Assembly (NCBI GenBank): GCA_949285915.1
Contig: CASDZW010000008.1
Coordinates: 1-64,000 of the forward strand
Length of the DNA: 64,000 nucleotides
From: an uncultured Collinsella sp.
GTDB lineage: Bacteria; Actinomycetota; Coriobacteriia; Coriobacteriales; Coriobacteriaceae
Direction: 5' to 3'
Positions 37,792-46,917 of this stretch are shown one piece after another (the first letter of the stretch is position 1; the number at the start of each line of letters is the position of its first letter). The position numbers and the translations under genes were made by a program. Under the pieces are notes generated by a model. It ran no database searches, had not been told where the DNA came from, and worked only from the letters and a program-made list of their open reading frames with translations.

Positions 37792-39168
37792 TTAAGAAAT
37801 CAATCCCACATCCCTCTCAAGAGATTTCGTTATGCGATGTATCGCCTTTCGATACAGCAGGGCTATTTTTTCGTCTGAGAGGCTCGCTATTGCTCCATCT
37901 CCCAATAATTCCGCAAGCTTATGCCTCATTTCTTCTACGGTCGCGTCATAATTGAACGCCGGAAAATAACTGCTTTCTTTTCCGTTGTATCTCATTTGGT
38001 AATACGCCTTTTTAAAAGATGGAGTGTCAGCAGCTAGCCCGACTCCATAGCGTTTTGCCATTTTACGAACTAAAGCGTCAAGCTGCGCAAGATAGGAAAC
38101 ATCGTTGATTCTCGAATAATAAAAAAGCCATCCATATCTTGCAAAACTGGCACCATCGTACGTGACCTTGCAACCAGTAATTGTCCTATACAGGTCGCCT
38201 CTGCACCTAATCGCGTCATTAACGCTCGATGTGTTTCCGTGGTTCTTTTCCGCTCTGGCTATTTTTTTGATGCCCTGCTCCAGGGAGCGTTCAATAGACC
38301 TCTTGGAAGACGATCGTACCGATATCAGATTGGGAGAAAATCTATACCCGAGATACTCAAAGCAATCCGTTTTAAGATGTCCTCGCACGACCTTCTCTTC
38401 ATTTAGACAAAGGTGCGATCTTCTTGCGAGTGCAGTGATCTTTTTTTCCGCTTTCCCATATTCGGCAACCGAGCAGACTATCAGAATGTCATCAACATAT
38501 CGTCGATAAAAACTCGATGGGAATGCCTTTATCATGCGTCGATCTATTTTTGAGGCAACTAGGTTTGCCAGAGAACTCGAGATGGACAGTCCTTGAGGAA
38601 TTCCCCTTGACCGTATGTAAGATGAGGATCTCTTTACACCCATGGGAACTGTTTGATTTATGATCGCATCCTCGATTAACGACAGGATTTCTCTCTTCCT
38701 TATTTTCGAGCGAAGCGTCTTCATTAGGAGTTCTTGATCAATTGAGCCATAGAAATCTCTGAAATCTATTTTTATGAAACAGTCGTATTTCCCATTTAGG
38801 GCATCCTGCTCTACCTCTGTTATAAGCGATTGCGGATTTGGAGTCTTGCAATCCAATCCAAACAGCTCACTAATAATATTGGACAAGACCTTAAGAACAA
38901 GCCTGTCGCGCACCGTCGGAATGCTAAGAACCCTTGGACAACGATCGGCTCCTTTAGAAAGAAGCACCTGCTTGTATGGAGCGAAATGATATTTCCCTTG
39001 TAAAACTCTCCGAGAAATATCGTTTACATTCTCATCAAGATGCCTTTTGAAGTTCTCCGTTGTGACACGATCAACTCCAACCGTCGTGGAGCCATAAATT
39101 GATTGGAGAAATACTTCGGCTAGATGCTTAGGAGCATAATAGCGCTTAAAGAGCTCAGCTGCTGTCAT
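37792..39168 (-). CDS. reverse transcriptase, defence-associated type
   Basis: A 458-residue RNA-directed DNA polymerase. The palm is complete: IKIDFRDFYGSID with catalytic Asp135, RGIPQGLSISSSLANLVAS (188-206), and YVDD (224-227) with the two further catalytic Asps. The N-terminal GVDRVTTENF and SIPTVRDRLVLKVL resemble group II intron-type enzymes. There is no maturase X or HNH endonuclease domain and no intron around the gene, so it is not a group II intron protein. The last about 150 residues form an unassigned domain. ATG 39168 lies 3 bases after the SLATT gene stop, so the two are coupled. This matches the 'unknown group' (UG/DRT) reverse transcriptases of phage defence; I cannot assign the subgroup. 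Confidence 0.9.
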   Translation of the reverse strand: MTAAELFKRYYAPKHLAEVFLQSIYGSTTVGVDRVTTENFKRHLDENVNDISRRVLQGKYHFAPYKQVLLSKGADRCPRVLSIPTVRDRLVLKVLSNIISELFGLDCKTPNPQSLITEVEQDALNGKYDCFIKIDFRDFYGSIDQELLMKTLRSKIRKREILSLIEDAIINQTVPMGVKRSSSYIRSRGIPQGLSISSSLANLVASKIDRRMIKAFPSSFYRRYVDDILIVCSVAEYGKAEKKITALARRSHLCLNEEKVVRGHLKTDCFEYLGYRFSPNLISVRSSSKRSIERSLEQGIKKIARAEKNHGNTSSVNDAIRCRGDLYRTITGCKVTYDGASFARYGWLFYYSRINDVSYLAQLDALVRKMAKRYGVGLAADTPSFKKAYYQMRYNGKESSYFPAFNYDATVEEMRHKLAELLGDGAIASLSDEKIALLYRKAIHRITKSLERDVGLIS

Positions 39169-39171
39169 CTC

Positions 39172-39756
39172 TTACCTGCATATTATTAGGGAAACGAGAA
39201 CCAACACCAGCGGGATAAGGACGTAGATGAAAACACGCAGACCCCAGATTCTGATTTCTTGATTACGCCGAACTGTTTTATCAGCGCCTTCTTTTCCAAT
39301 GAAATAATCTTCCTTTGTATGGTTTTCTGTACTTGCGACGATGTCGACATAACGATTACCGATCGCATCCATTTCTTTGGTCAGCTCTGTTTCCTCTAGT
39401 CGCGCCTTAGCTGAATCGACCTCAAGCCAAAGTCTCTGCAGTTCGAGGTACACAAACTTCATTCGCTCGGCGCGAACCGCATAGTTTTGTCCGGAAACGT
39501 ACATTGTGCATATGGTGATAATTGCAGCTGAAGCTATCGATAAGAATGAAAGAACATTCTTTGCTGTGTCAGAGGCTCCCGTCAGGAATAATGGCGCCAA
39601 AGAAAGGATAAGGGTCAGGCAGGAATAATAGACCGTAGCGTGTTTCACCAAGGCGTCTAACCCGAGCAAGCGCTTTTCTGCTTGAATTCTAGCCGCACGA
39701 GTATTCTTGATTAGCAAGGGAAGATAATGATCTTTCGGGTGCTCGCAACCGTCCAA
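39172..39756 (-). CDS. SLATT-domain membrane protein
   Basis: A protein of about 194 residues with the SLATT layout. An N-terminal helix (RAARIQAEKRLLGLDALVKHA) is followed by two close membrane helices (about 40-60 and 68-90), a cytosolic helical stretch rich in charged residues (ERMKFVYLELQRLWLEV), and a last hydrophobic segment (VFIYVLIPLVLVLVSLII). SLATT proteins are proposed membrane-pore effectors in conflict systems and are known beside reverse transcriptases. I prefer TTG 39756, which has AGGAG 7 bases upstream; a GTG at 39762 would sit too close to that site. It is the first gene of the pair with the reverse transcriptase. Confidence 0.8.
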   Translation of the reverse strand: MDGCEHPKDHYLPLLIKNTRAARIQAEKRLLGLDALVKHATVYYSCLTLILSLAPLFLTGASDTAKNVLSFLSIASAAIITICTMYVSGQNYAVRAERMKFVYLELQRLWLEVDSAKARLEETELTKEMDAIGNRYVDIVASTENHTKEDYFIGKEGADKTVRRNQEIRIWGLRVFIYVLIPLVLVLVSLIICR

Positions 39757-39774
39757 AGCCACTCTCCTTAATAT

Positions 39775-39898
39775 GGGGACAGTGCTATTCTAAATCGAAA
39801 ATACACTCAGAAGAGTCGCGAGGCAGCCAGAGGCTGTGCTTTACCGCTATTCGAGAATCCTGGTCTCGAATCGGCAGAAAACTGCCAGCGCTGTCCCC
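39775..39898. ncRNA. 124-base multi-hairpin element next to the SLATT-RT operon
   Basis: The ends pair: GGGGACAGTGCT (39775-39786) with AGCGCTGTCCCC (39887-39898), 12 bp with one wobble. Inside are three local hairpins: GCAGCC/GGCTGT (39823-39837), ATTCGAGA/TCTCGAAT (39849-39871) and GGCAG-AAAA-CTGCC (39873-39886). The two non-Watson-Crick pairs are G-U if read on the plus strand and C-A if read on the minus strand, hinting at plus-strand RNA. It lies 18 bases upstream of the SLATT start. Either it is a structured RNA belonging to the system, or a MITE/REP-type element with GGGGACAG ends. Confidence 0.55.
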
Positions 39899-39900
39899 GT

Positions 39901-40090
39901 CTATATTGTAGGCATCAGCCATTGAGTGCTGTCAATCTCTCCAATTGTTCTCAACGGGACATGTGAGATGTCCGAGTCAATCAGCCCCAACAATCTCGCG
40001 CACTCGCAATTGCTTAGGCTTTCCCTAAGCGCTTCGCAGACATAGACCTGGTTATATTCCGTTCGTGCCGGAGTTAGGAGAGGCGTTTGC
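39901..40090 (-). pseudogene. 3' fragment of an unrecognised gene
   Basis: Downstream of rfbB, a minus-strand frame different from rfbB's reads about 63 plausible codons ending at TAG 39903-39901: ARTEYNQVYVCEALRESL, then a Cys-rich NCECARLLGLIDSD and TQWLMPTI. It has no start codon after the rfbB stop and is AT-richer than rfbB, so it looks like the tail of a gene cut by a rearrangement at the end of the polysaccharide operon. The family is unknown. Confidence 0.35.
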
Positions 40091-40093
40091 TCC

Positions 40094-41134
<1,041 letters not shown>

Positions 41135-41308
41135 TTACCACACAATCCTTTCAACGTTGAACATCTGTTCAAGTAGCCAACCCGACACAAACTAATTTAT
41201 CCAACTATTTGGTGGAGATAGTGGTGGTGGAAGGGGAATTGACAATATAGAATCGAGTGGCTCCAGCTTAGTTATGTAATTCTCATCGATAGATTTAAAC
41301 CCATTGCG

Positions 41309-42355
41309 CTAATTGAACGAAATACGTGTTTTCCCAGTTAGAACCGGTGTGTAACGATTCATTAACCAATTAACTGGAAACATTAAAGCAATGACCACCA
41401 AGGCGACAAGCACCGGTTGTGGAGAAATGTCAAAGATGTTGTTTAGGCTATTCTCAATGAAGCGCATAACCGGAACATGGAATGCCAAGCTTCCCAAGGT
41501 GTTGCTTCCAAACCACCGAAGCGCTTGACAGGTCGGTGATGCAATCAGGACCATCGCGATTCCGGAGGATATCACCACTGCGGCCATCAATCCTATAGGC
41601 GGCAAACCGATGTCGTTGCGCATTAGAGAAACATTTTCTCCAGAAATACGCACAGAGTACATCGCGACGGTAAACCCGAGCAAAATCACAACCATACCGA
41701 GGACGGCAATTCGAAGTTTTTGATTCCGCGGAGCAGACGCCATAGAGTTTGACAGCTTAATCGCATGTGGCATCAGACCCCCCCCGAACAGGAAGAAAAA
41801 CATGCACAGTGGCACGGCGTTTAGAGTCCAGGGTAGCGTTTTAATATCGCAGATTTTTAGAAAGCATCCCACACATAGACAGACGAGCGCAACAACAAGA
41901 GGGTTAAGACGCCCTTCCTCATCTTTTTCGATAACCCTATAAACAAGCCAAGTCGCAACTGTAGTAAGAAACAAAGTTGGCAAAAACCATAAAGCCCCAT
42001 TAGCCATAGGCTTAAGAAGTTGATTGGCATAATATAAGCCCGCTAGGATCGAATCTCCCGATGAGGAGCTATCACCAATTACGCGCCAATTGATGTACCA
42101 TAACGGAATGTTAACTGAATACAGCAAGAAATATGGCAGCAACAATGATGCGAAATACTTCTTCAAGCAGTCTATGAACTTTCGATATTTTTCAGCATGA
42201 AATAGAGCTCCGGAAATCATAAAGAACAACGGCACATGAAACGAATAACATAATGAGGACAACATACCGGGATTGGCAGCAGGATGACCGCAGATGATAG
42301 CTATCATTGCTACCCCGCGTAAGGAATCCACCCATTCGAATCGCTTGCCCGACAT
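41309..42355 (-). CDS. acyltransferase family 3 membrane protein
   Basis: A 348-residue protein with about ten membrane helices of the acyltransferase-3 (OafA/NodX-like) family, which transfers acyl groups such as acetyl onto sugars at the membrane. The N-terminus VDSLRGVAMIAIICGHP holds the conserved R and His, followed by SFHVPLFFMISG. I start at ATG 42355 (MSGKRFEW), with GGGGTG upstream; the frame extends into the preceding gene. It is AT-rich compared with the chromosome. Its place after wzy suggests it modifies the repeat unit or finished glycan. Substrate unknown. Confidence 0.88.
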   Translation of the reverse strand: MSGKRFEWVDSLRGVAMIAIICGHPAANPGMLSSLCYSFHVPLFFMISGALFHAEKYRKFIDCLKKYFASLLLPYFLLYSVNIPLWYINWRVIGDSSSSGDSILAGLYYANQLLKPMANGALWFLPTLFLTTVATWLVYRVIEKDEEGRLNPLVVALVCLCVGCFLKICDIKTLPWTLNAVPLCMFFFLFGGGLMPHAIKLSNSMASAPRNQKLRIAVLGMVVILLGFTVAMYSVRISGENVSLMRNDIGLPPIGLMAAVVISSGIAMVLIASPTCQALRWFGSNTLGSLAFHVPVMRFIENSLNNIFDISPQPVLVALVVIALMFPVNWLMNRYTPVLTGKTRISFN

Positions 42356-42377
42356 AGTAATCACCCCGGTTGCAATG

Positions 42378-43619
42378 TTATTGTCCCTCTTTTTGCAGAA
42401 GATAGCTTCTCCCCGAAGAATCTTGTTTGCCCGCATTCAGCAAAACCGGTGCGAGACAGAGTAAGTACGCATCATAAACCAGTTGCAAGAGCTGGGGTGT
42501 TAGCATCATGTGGATGAACATCGCGCACAATACGATATGCAAATATGGGTCGTCAATCCTTCTGCAAAGTAAATTGAAACCATACAGAAGAACAATAAGT
42601 ACTATAGGACCATAGTTGAGAAGTATGTTTATGTATCCGTTATCAACAATATTAAAGTTATCCCTACTTTCTCCTTCAGCCAGATCCTCCCAGTTTTTCC
42701 ACTCGATATGTTGTCCCAACAACTCAAACCCATACTCATCAACCGCGTCGTTGGCAAGTGCAAGTCGATCGCTTAATAAGTTATTCAACGTCTTAAGACA
42801 GGCATTGCTCGGTGTGTACGTGTAGGCAAGGACAAGCGATAGCGCCAAAAGAACCGGGGGCAGCACAATGGTCCCCCATCGGAGAATAAACCTAAGCACA
42901 TTATTAAATTTACTACGGAGAAGCCCGCCACATACGAGGATAAGAACAACAAGGATGATTTCAGTCCTTGTAGCGGTAAGCAAATAAAAAAAAATGTTTA
43001 TCAAAAAGATGGCAACATACTCAATGATACGAAGCTGATTAGATCGCGTGTAAACAAATAGCCCAGACAAATAGTATGCAAGTATTGCGGGGTAGGTTGG
43101 GAATGTGAAACCGAGGGAGTACCTTATACTATCTGTCGATGCTCGATAATTTACCATAGTCGGACTTGTTCCCGTAAGAGCGAGCACCACGATTAGAGCG
43201 ATAAGAACAGACTGACTTACTATAATCCATTTTGCGATTTCTCGAAATGGTATACGGTATGCTCCAACAACAATTATTTCATAATGGAGCAACGTACGAG
43301 AGTCATTGAAGTGTGATACGAGTAGCAGAAGCCCTGTAAGCAACACCAAGCATCGCACGCCGCGTTTCGAATAGTATCGATAATCACGAGCAAATATTAT
43401 CTTCACAACAATTAGTAATATACATATATACCTTATGGCGGTAAAAACCAAAGAAGGAAAACATTGCCGTAGTAGCGTTTTCTCGTCAATCATTGTGACA
43501 GATAGGTAACAGATAAATGAAACAATATAGAGGACTGTCCATCGTTTTTCGGTTTGCACGGCATTAAGATCAACGTCTACTGTCCCACATCGATTGATAA
43601 CATTATCCCAGAAAGACAT
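42378..43619 (-). CDS. O-antigen/capsule polymerase-like membrane protein (Wzy)
   Basis: A 413-residue protein with about eleven predicted helices, a long extracytoplasmic loop (around PSNACLKTLNNLLSDRLALA, followed by the WKNWEDLAEGES region) and no strong motif. Such polymerases are poorly conserved, and I assign it by topology, by the DNGYINILLNYG stretch common in Wzy proteins, and by its place between the flippase and an acyltransferase. It would join lipid-linked repeat units outside the membrane. It is one of the most AT-rich genes here, as usual for serotype-specific genes. ATG 43619 follows GGGGGG. Confidence 0.75.
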   Translation of the reverse strand: MSFWDNVINRCGTVDVDLNAVQTEKRWTVLYIVSFICYLSVTMIDEKTLLRQCFPSLVFTAIRYICILLIVVKIIFARDYRYYSKRGVRCLVLLTGLLLLVSHFNDSRTLLHYEIIVVGAYRIPFREIAKWIIVSQSVLIALIVVLALTGTSPTMVNYRASTDSIRYSLGFTFPTYPAILAYYLSGLFVYTRSNQLRIIEYVAIFLINIFFYLLTATRTEIILVVLILVCGGLLRSKFNNVLRFILRWGTIVLPPVLLALSLVLAYTYTPSNACLKTLNNLLSDRLALANDAVDEYGFELLGQHIEWKNWEDLAEGESRDNFNIVDNGYINILLNYGPIVLIVLLYGFNLLCRRIDDPYLHIVLCAMFIHMMLTPQLLQLVYDAYLLCLAPVLLNAGKQDSSGRSYLLQKEGQ

Positions 43620-43634
43620 GGCAACCCCCCAGAA

Positions 43635-45137
43635 TTAATGCTTTTTAAAATAAGGCGAGCGAGTCGACGACGAACCATCAGAACCCGCCAAAAGGAACTT
43701 ACCGAATATGCGTGCGTAATGGGGGTTTCGGGTTAACACACAATAGAGTAGGGTTGCAACCGAATAGAATGCGGCCCCCATCACAACCTCCAATATGAGG
43801 GAAACAACCCCGAGCCCCATCGTTGCCAGAATGAAAGGTGAAGTTAAACGGACCAGTAAACACATTGCCGCCCCAATAAAACAACAGGGTATTGATTGGA
43901 TGGCATAGGTGAAAAGAGGCAATTCACGCCTCACCTCAAACACTTGAACCACCAAAATGGTAACTTCTGCAGCAACGGTTGCAATTGCTGTGCCGAGAGC
44001 TGCAAACAGCGGAATCAGCACAAGATTTAAAATCACATTCACCGCAGCGCCCGCAATAAGCGAGAGTGTGTATTCTCGATCACGTTGCGAGGGCAACAGA
44101 TACTGCTTGCCAATCACATTTGTCACGCAGATAACAGGAATGATTCCACACATGACCACCATCAACAGCTCGCAGGGATCGTACCCATCTCCCAGAAAAA
44201 CCGGAACGAACTCTGGTGCAACGGCGAGGATACCGAACGCAAACGCAAAGGCACAAACCAGCATGAACCAGAGCGAGGTGCCCAGAGCCGAAACTGCCTC
44301 TTCACGTCGCCGCTCCGTGAGCAGTGAAACCATGCGCGGCATCATGACCGTGCCCAACGCCGTTATGACATGCAGCGGCATGCGGCTGACCTGCTCAGCG
44401 TACTGGAAGTAGCCAGACTGCGACATGTCCGACATCGAACCCAGCATGATCTTGTCGAGCGACGTGTACAGGCTCACCGCAATCACAGGGATGAAGAGCC
44501 CGATGTTCGGCTTGAAGTGAGCATGGACCTCACGCCAATTTGGACGGTATGGATCAACGTAACGACGAACGAACGGCCAGACAAGAACCATGTTCACAAA
44601 GTTTGAACCCGCTGCAGCTAGTACATACAGCCATACATCATCAGGTTGGTGTACAAACCCAAAGATGATAACGAGCGAGGCAAGCTTGGTCGCAAAGCTC
44701 CGCACCGTCGGAATCTTGAACTCTTCGCACCCAAACAGCAGCCACGAGATATCGCCGACCGCACTGAGCACCCAGAGACCCCATGTGAGAGAAACTATCA
44801 GACCGCCGGCATGTACAACAATCACATACACTAAATATGCCGCCGCGACTACCACGGCTACGCAAAGCTGCGAGCCATACGCACTCCAAAACGCGCGCGA
44901 GCGCGCGGCGCGGTCTTCACCGCAAAGCGCAATCACCCGCACGCCGTAGGTCGACATGCCGAGCGTAGCGAACATCACGAAATAGTTCGCAATGGACTGC
45001 GTATAGGAGAAGACGCCCGTTTGCGAGGCACCAAGCACGCGCGACAGATAGGGCGCCGTGACAAGCGGCGTGATGACCAGAAGAATCTGGTATGCCGAGT
45101 TAAGCAGGAAGTTGACCTTGACGCTGCGTTTCGCCAC
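43635..45137 (-). CDS. oligosaccharide flippase (Wzx-type)
   Basis: A 500-residue flippase of the MOP superfamily that moves undecaprenyl-linked repeat units across the membrane. Features: VNFLLNSAYQILLVITPLVT and APYLSRVLGASQTGVFSYTQ at the N-terminus, fourteen likely helices, and SLDKIMLGSMSDMSQSGYF mid-protein. Start GTG 45137 follows AGGAGG and overlaps the stop of the SDR gene by one base. Only 15 bases separate it from the polymerase gene. Together with Wzy and the sugar transferase it defines a Wzy-dependent pathway. Confidence 0.92.
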   Translation of the reverse strand: MAKRSVKVNFLLNSAYQILLVITPLVTAPYLSRVLGASQTGVFSYTQSIANYFVMFATLGMSTYGVRVIALCGEDRAARSRAFWSAYGSQLCVAVVVAAAYLVYVIVVHAGGLIVSLTWGLWVLSAVGDISWLLFGCEEFKIPTVRSFATKLASLVIIFGFVHQPDDVWLYVLAAAGSNFVNMVLVWPFVRRYVDPYRPNWREVHAHFKPNIGLFIPVIAVSLYTSLDKIMLGSMSDMSQSGYFQYAEQVSRMPLHVITALGTVMMPRMVSLLTERRREEAVSALGTSLWFMLVCAFAFAFGILAVAPEFVPVFLGDGYDPCELLMVVMCGIIPVICVTNVIGKQYLLPSQRDREYTLSLIAGAAVNVILNLVLIPLFAALGTAIATVAAEVTILVVQVFEVRRELPLFTYAIQSIPCCFIGAAMCLLVRLTSPFILATMGLGVVSLILEVVMGAAFYSVATLLYCVLTRNPHYARIFGKFLLAGSDGSSSTRSPYFKKH

Positions 45138-46183
45138 TATACGGCCTCCTTGAGGTAGGCCACAAGGCGCTGCAATGCCTCCGGCATGGCAACAGCCGGT
45201 TTCCAGCCCAGCGCACGCAACCGCCCGGCATCAAGGAACAACTTGGTATCGGGCGCGAATCCTGATTGATTTTGCTCGTCTAGTTCAAACTTGAGCCGCA
45301 CACCCGCCGTACCAACCGTATCGATTGCCAGCTGCGCCATCTCGGCAATCGTCATATGACACGCCTCGTTGGCAACGTTGTAGGCATAACCTGACTCGCC
45401 TCGAGACAGCAGAAGTAGAAGCGCAGCAACCGCATCGGATGCGTACACGTAGTTCGCCTCAGATTGACCGCGCGTCTTCAAGACAACATCCTCCCCTGCC
45501 GCCGCAGCGCGGGCAAAGGCAACAACGGCGCGATTCTCACCAGGAAGCACGCCGGCTCCAAACGTCTGTGCCAAGCGCGCAATACACGCATGAACACCAT
45601 GCTGCACACCGTAAGCAACGCACAAGTTCTCGCAGAGCCGCTTGCCCTCCGGATAGCACGACCGTACCGCAAGGGGATCGATGAAGCCCAGGATGTCTTC
45701 GCTAGCACGAACACCCTCGGTGAGCGTTCCGTACACCTCCATGGAAGAAAGGTACACGACCTTTGCCTGCTTTTCTGCAGCAAGTTGCAAAACGGCATGC
45801 GTGCCATTCAATGAGAGGTCAATCACATCAACTGGACGTTCGACCATGATTCGAGACGTTGTAACTGCGGCACCGTGAACGATGTAGTCAACTGGGCCCT
45901 CAAAATTCAGGGCTTCCGTAGCAAGATTGCAGACAACAAAAGCGACCTCGTTTGCACGCTGACCAAATATCATCCGAGCCTTTGTCGGATCGCGCACCAC
46001 ACCGATCGGCTTGATGGCAAGACCATACCGCTCGTTGGCGTACAAAAACGCTTTAATCAGTAGAGAGCCCACCAAACCGGTCGCCCCTGTGATCAATACG
46101 GAAGCATTGTTGAAATAGCGGAAGAGTTGCTCGTCAATATGCTCAAAATCTTCATCGAGCGTGGGTGTCCACATCCCTCTCAT
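45137..46183 (-). CDS. NAD-dependent epimerase/dehydratase (extended SDR)
   Basis: A 348-residue SDR. NAD-binding ITGATGLVGSLL (about 31-42), HGAAVTTS, LSSMEVYG with the active-site region, and the CYPEGKRLCENL Y-x3-K. Such SDRs lie beside IspD/TarI-like cytidylyltransferases in pneumococcal-type capsule loci, where the pair makes CDP-linked polyols. The same role is suggested here by the adjacent cytidylyltransferase gene 8 bases upstream. The substrate is not evident. Start ATG 46183 has GGTGAG upstream; a second ATG (MWTPT, 46174) with GAGAGGG is equally possible. Confidence 0.85.
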   Translation of the reverse strand: MRGMWTPTLDEDFEHIDEQLFRYFNNASVLITGATGLVGSLLIKAFLYANERYGLAIKPIGVVRDPTKARMIFGQRANEVAFVVCNLATEALNFEGPVDYIVHGAAVTTSRIMVERPVDVIDLSLNGTHAVLQLAAEKQAKVVYLSSMEVYGTLTEGVRASEDILGFIDPLAVRSCYPEGKRLCENLCVAYGVQHGVHACIARLAQTFGAGVLPGENRAVVAFARAAAAGEDVVLKTRGQSEANYVYASDAVAALLLLLSRGESGYAYNVANEACHMTIAEMAQLAIDTVGTAGVRLKFELDEQNQSGFAPDTKLFLDAGRLRALGWKPAVAMPEALQRLVAYLKEAV

Positions 46184-46191
46184 AGACTCAC

Positions 46192-46917
46192 CTATTCAAT
46201 ACCGTAAATCTGACGATTCTCACGAGCATCCAAGATCGCACGCATTGAGAAAAAGTCATCTGGCGTCGTGATCTTGATGTTCTCGTCGGGGCCTTCGACA
46301 AGATACAGGCTGTGCCCATACGCCATCATCATCGATGCTGAATCAATGAAGTCGCTGCGACCCTCTGCTAAAGCACGATGATGAGCGGCAATAATCTCAT
46401 CGAGCCAGAAGCTTTGCGGTGCGCGAGCCAACCGCGTTTGGGAGCGATCGGGCACGCTGGAAATCTTCTCGTCGTCATCGACTTCGAGCACGGTCTCTTT
46501 CACCTTAACCGAGGTGATTGCCGAACCGTGCTCTTTGACCGAAGCGATGTTGTCGGAGATGGTCCGCTGCGTAATAAGCGGACGCACCCCATCGTGGATA
46601 AGCACAATACTCCGCTCACCATCGGCAAGCTGTTCCGCAGCGCAGAGCCCAGCATATATTGAGAGCTGACCCGTTACGCCACCGGGGACAACGCTGCGAA
46701 CTTTGCTCAAACCGTAACGAGCAAGAAGCGCTTCGCAATACTCAATCCAATCGGGATGACAAGCGACAACGATTGCATCGATATCTTCATGCTGCTGAAA
46801 GAGCTCAGCAGTATGAACGATAATCGGTTTTCCGTGAATCTCGAGGAACTGCTTGGGCAAATCCTTCGAATGCATGCGGCTACCAACGCCGCCGGCAAAC
46901 AACACCGCAATATTCAT
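46192..46917 (-). CDS. IspD/TarI-family cytidylyltransferase
   Basis: A 241-residue nucleotidyltransferase. LFAGGVGSRM (about 6-15), LPKQFLEIHGKPIIVHT, HDGVRPLI and the catalytic Lys region VKVKETVLEV fit the IspD/TarI group. The sequence fits D-ribitol-5-phosphate cytidylyltransferase-like proteins better than housekeeping IspD, and the location in a glycan operon with a TagB/F-like polymerase supports CDP-polyol supply (inference). ATG 46917 follows GGAAGGAG and overlaps the preceding gene's stop by 4 bases, so translation is coupled. The upstream nine codons of the open frame are not used. Confidence 0.87.
   Translation of the reverse strand: MNIAVLFAGGVGSRMHSKDLPKQFLEIHGKPIIVHTAELFQQHEDIDAIVVACHPDWIEYCEALLARYGLSKVRSVVPGGVTGQLSIYAGLCAAEQLADGERSIVLIHDGVRPLITQRTISDNIASVKEHGSAITSVKVKETVLEVDDDEKISSVPDRSQTRLARAPQSFWLDEIIAAHHRALAEGRSDFIDSASMMMAYGHSLYLVEGPDENIKITTPDDFFSMRAILDARENRQIYGIE

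Noticed and set aside
37792-39168. Group II intron carrying the reverse transcriptase
   Set aside because: No maturase X or HNH domain, no split host gene, and a tightly coupled SLATT gene. The enzyme stands in an operon, not in an intron.
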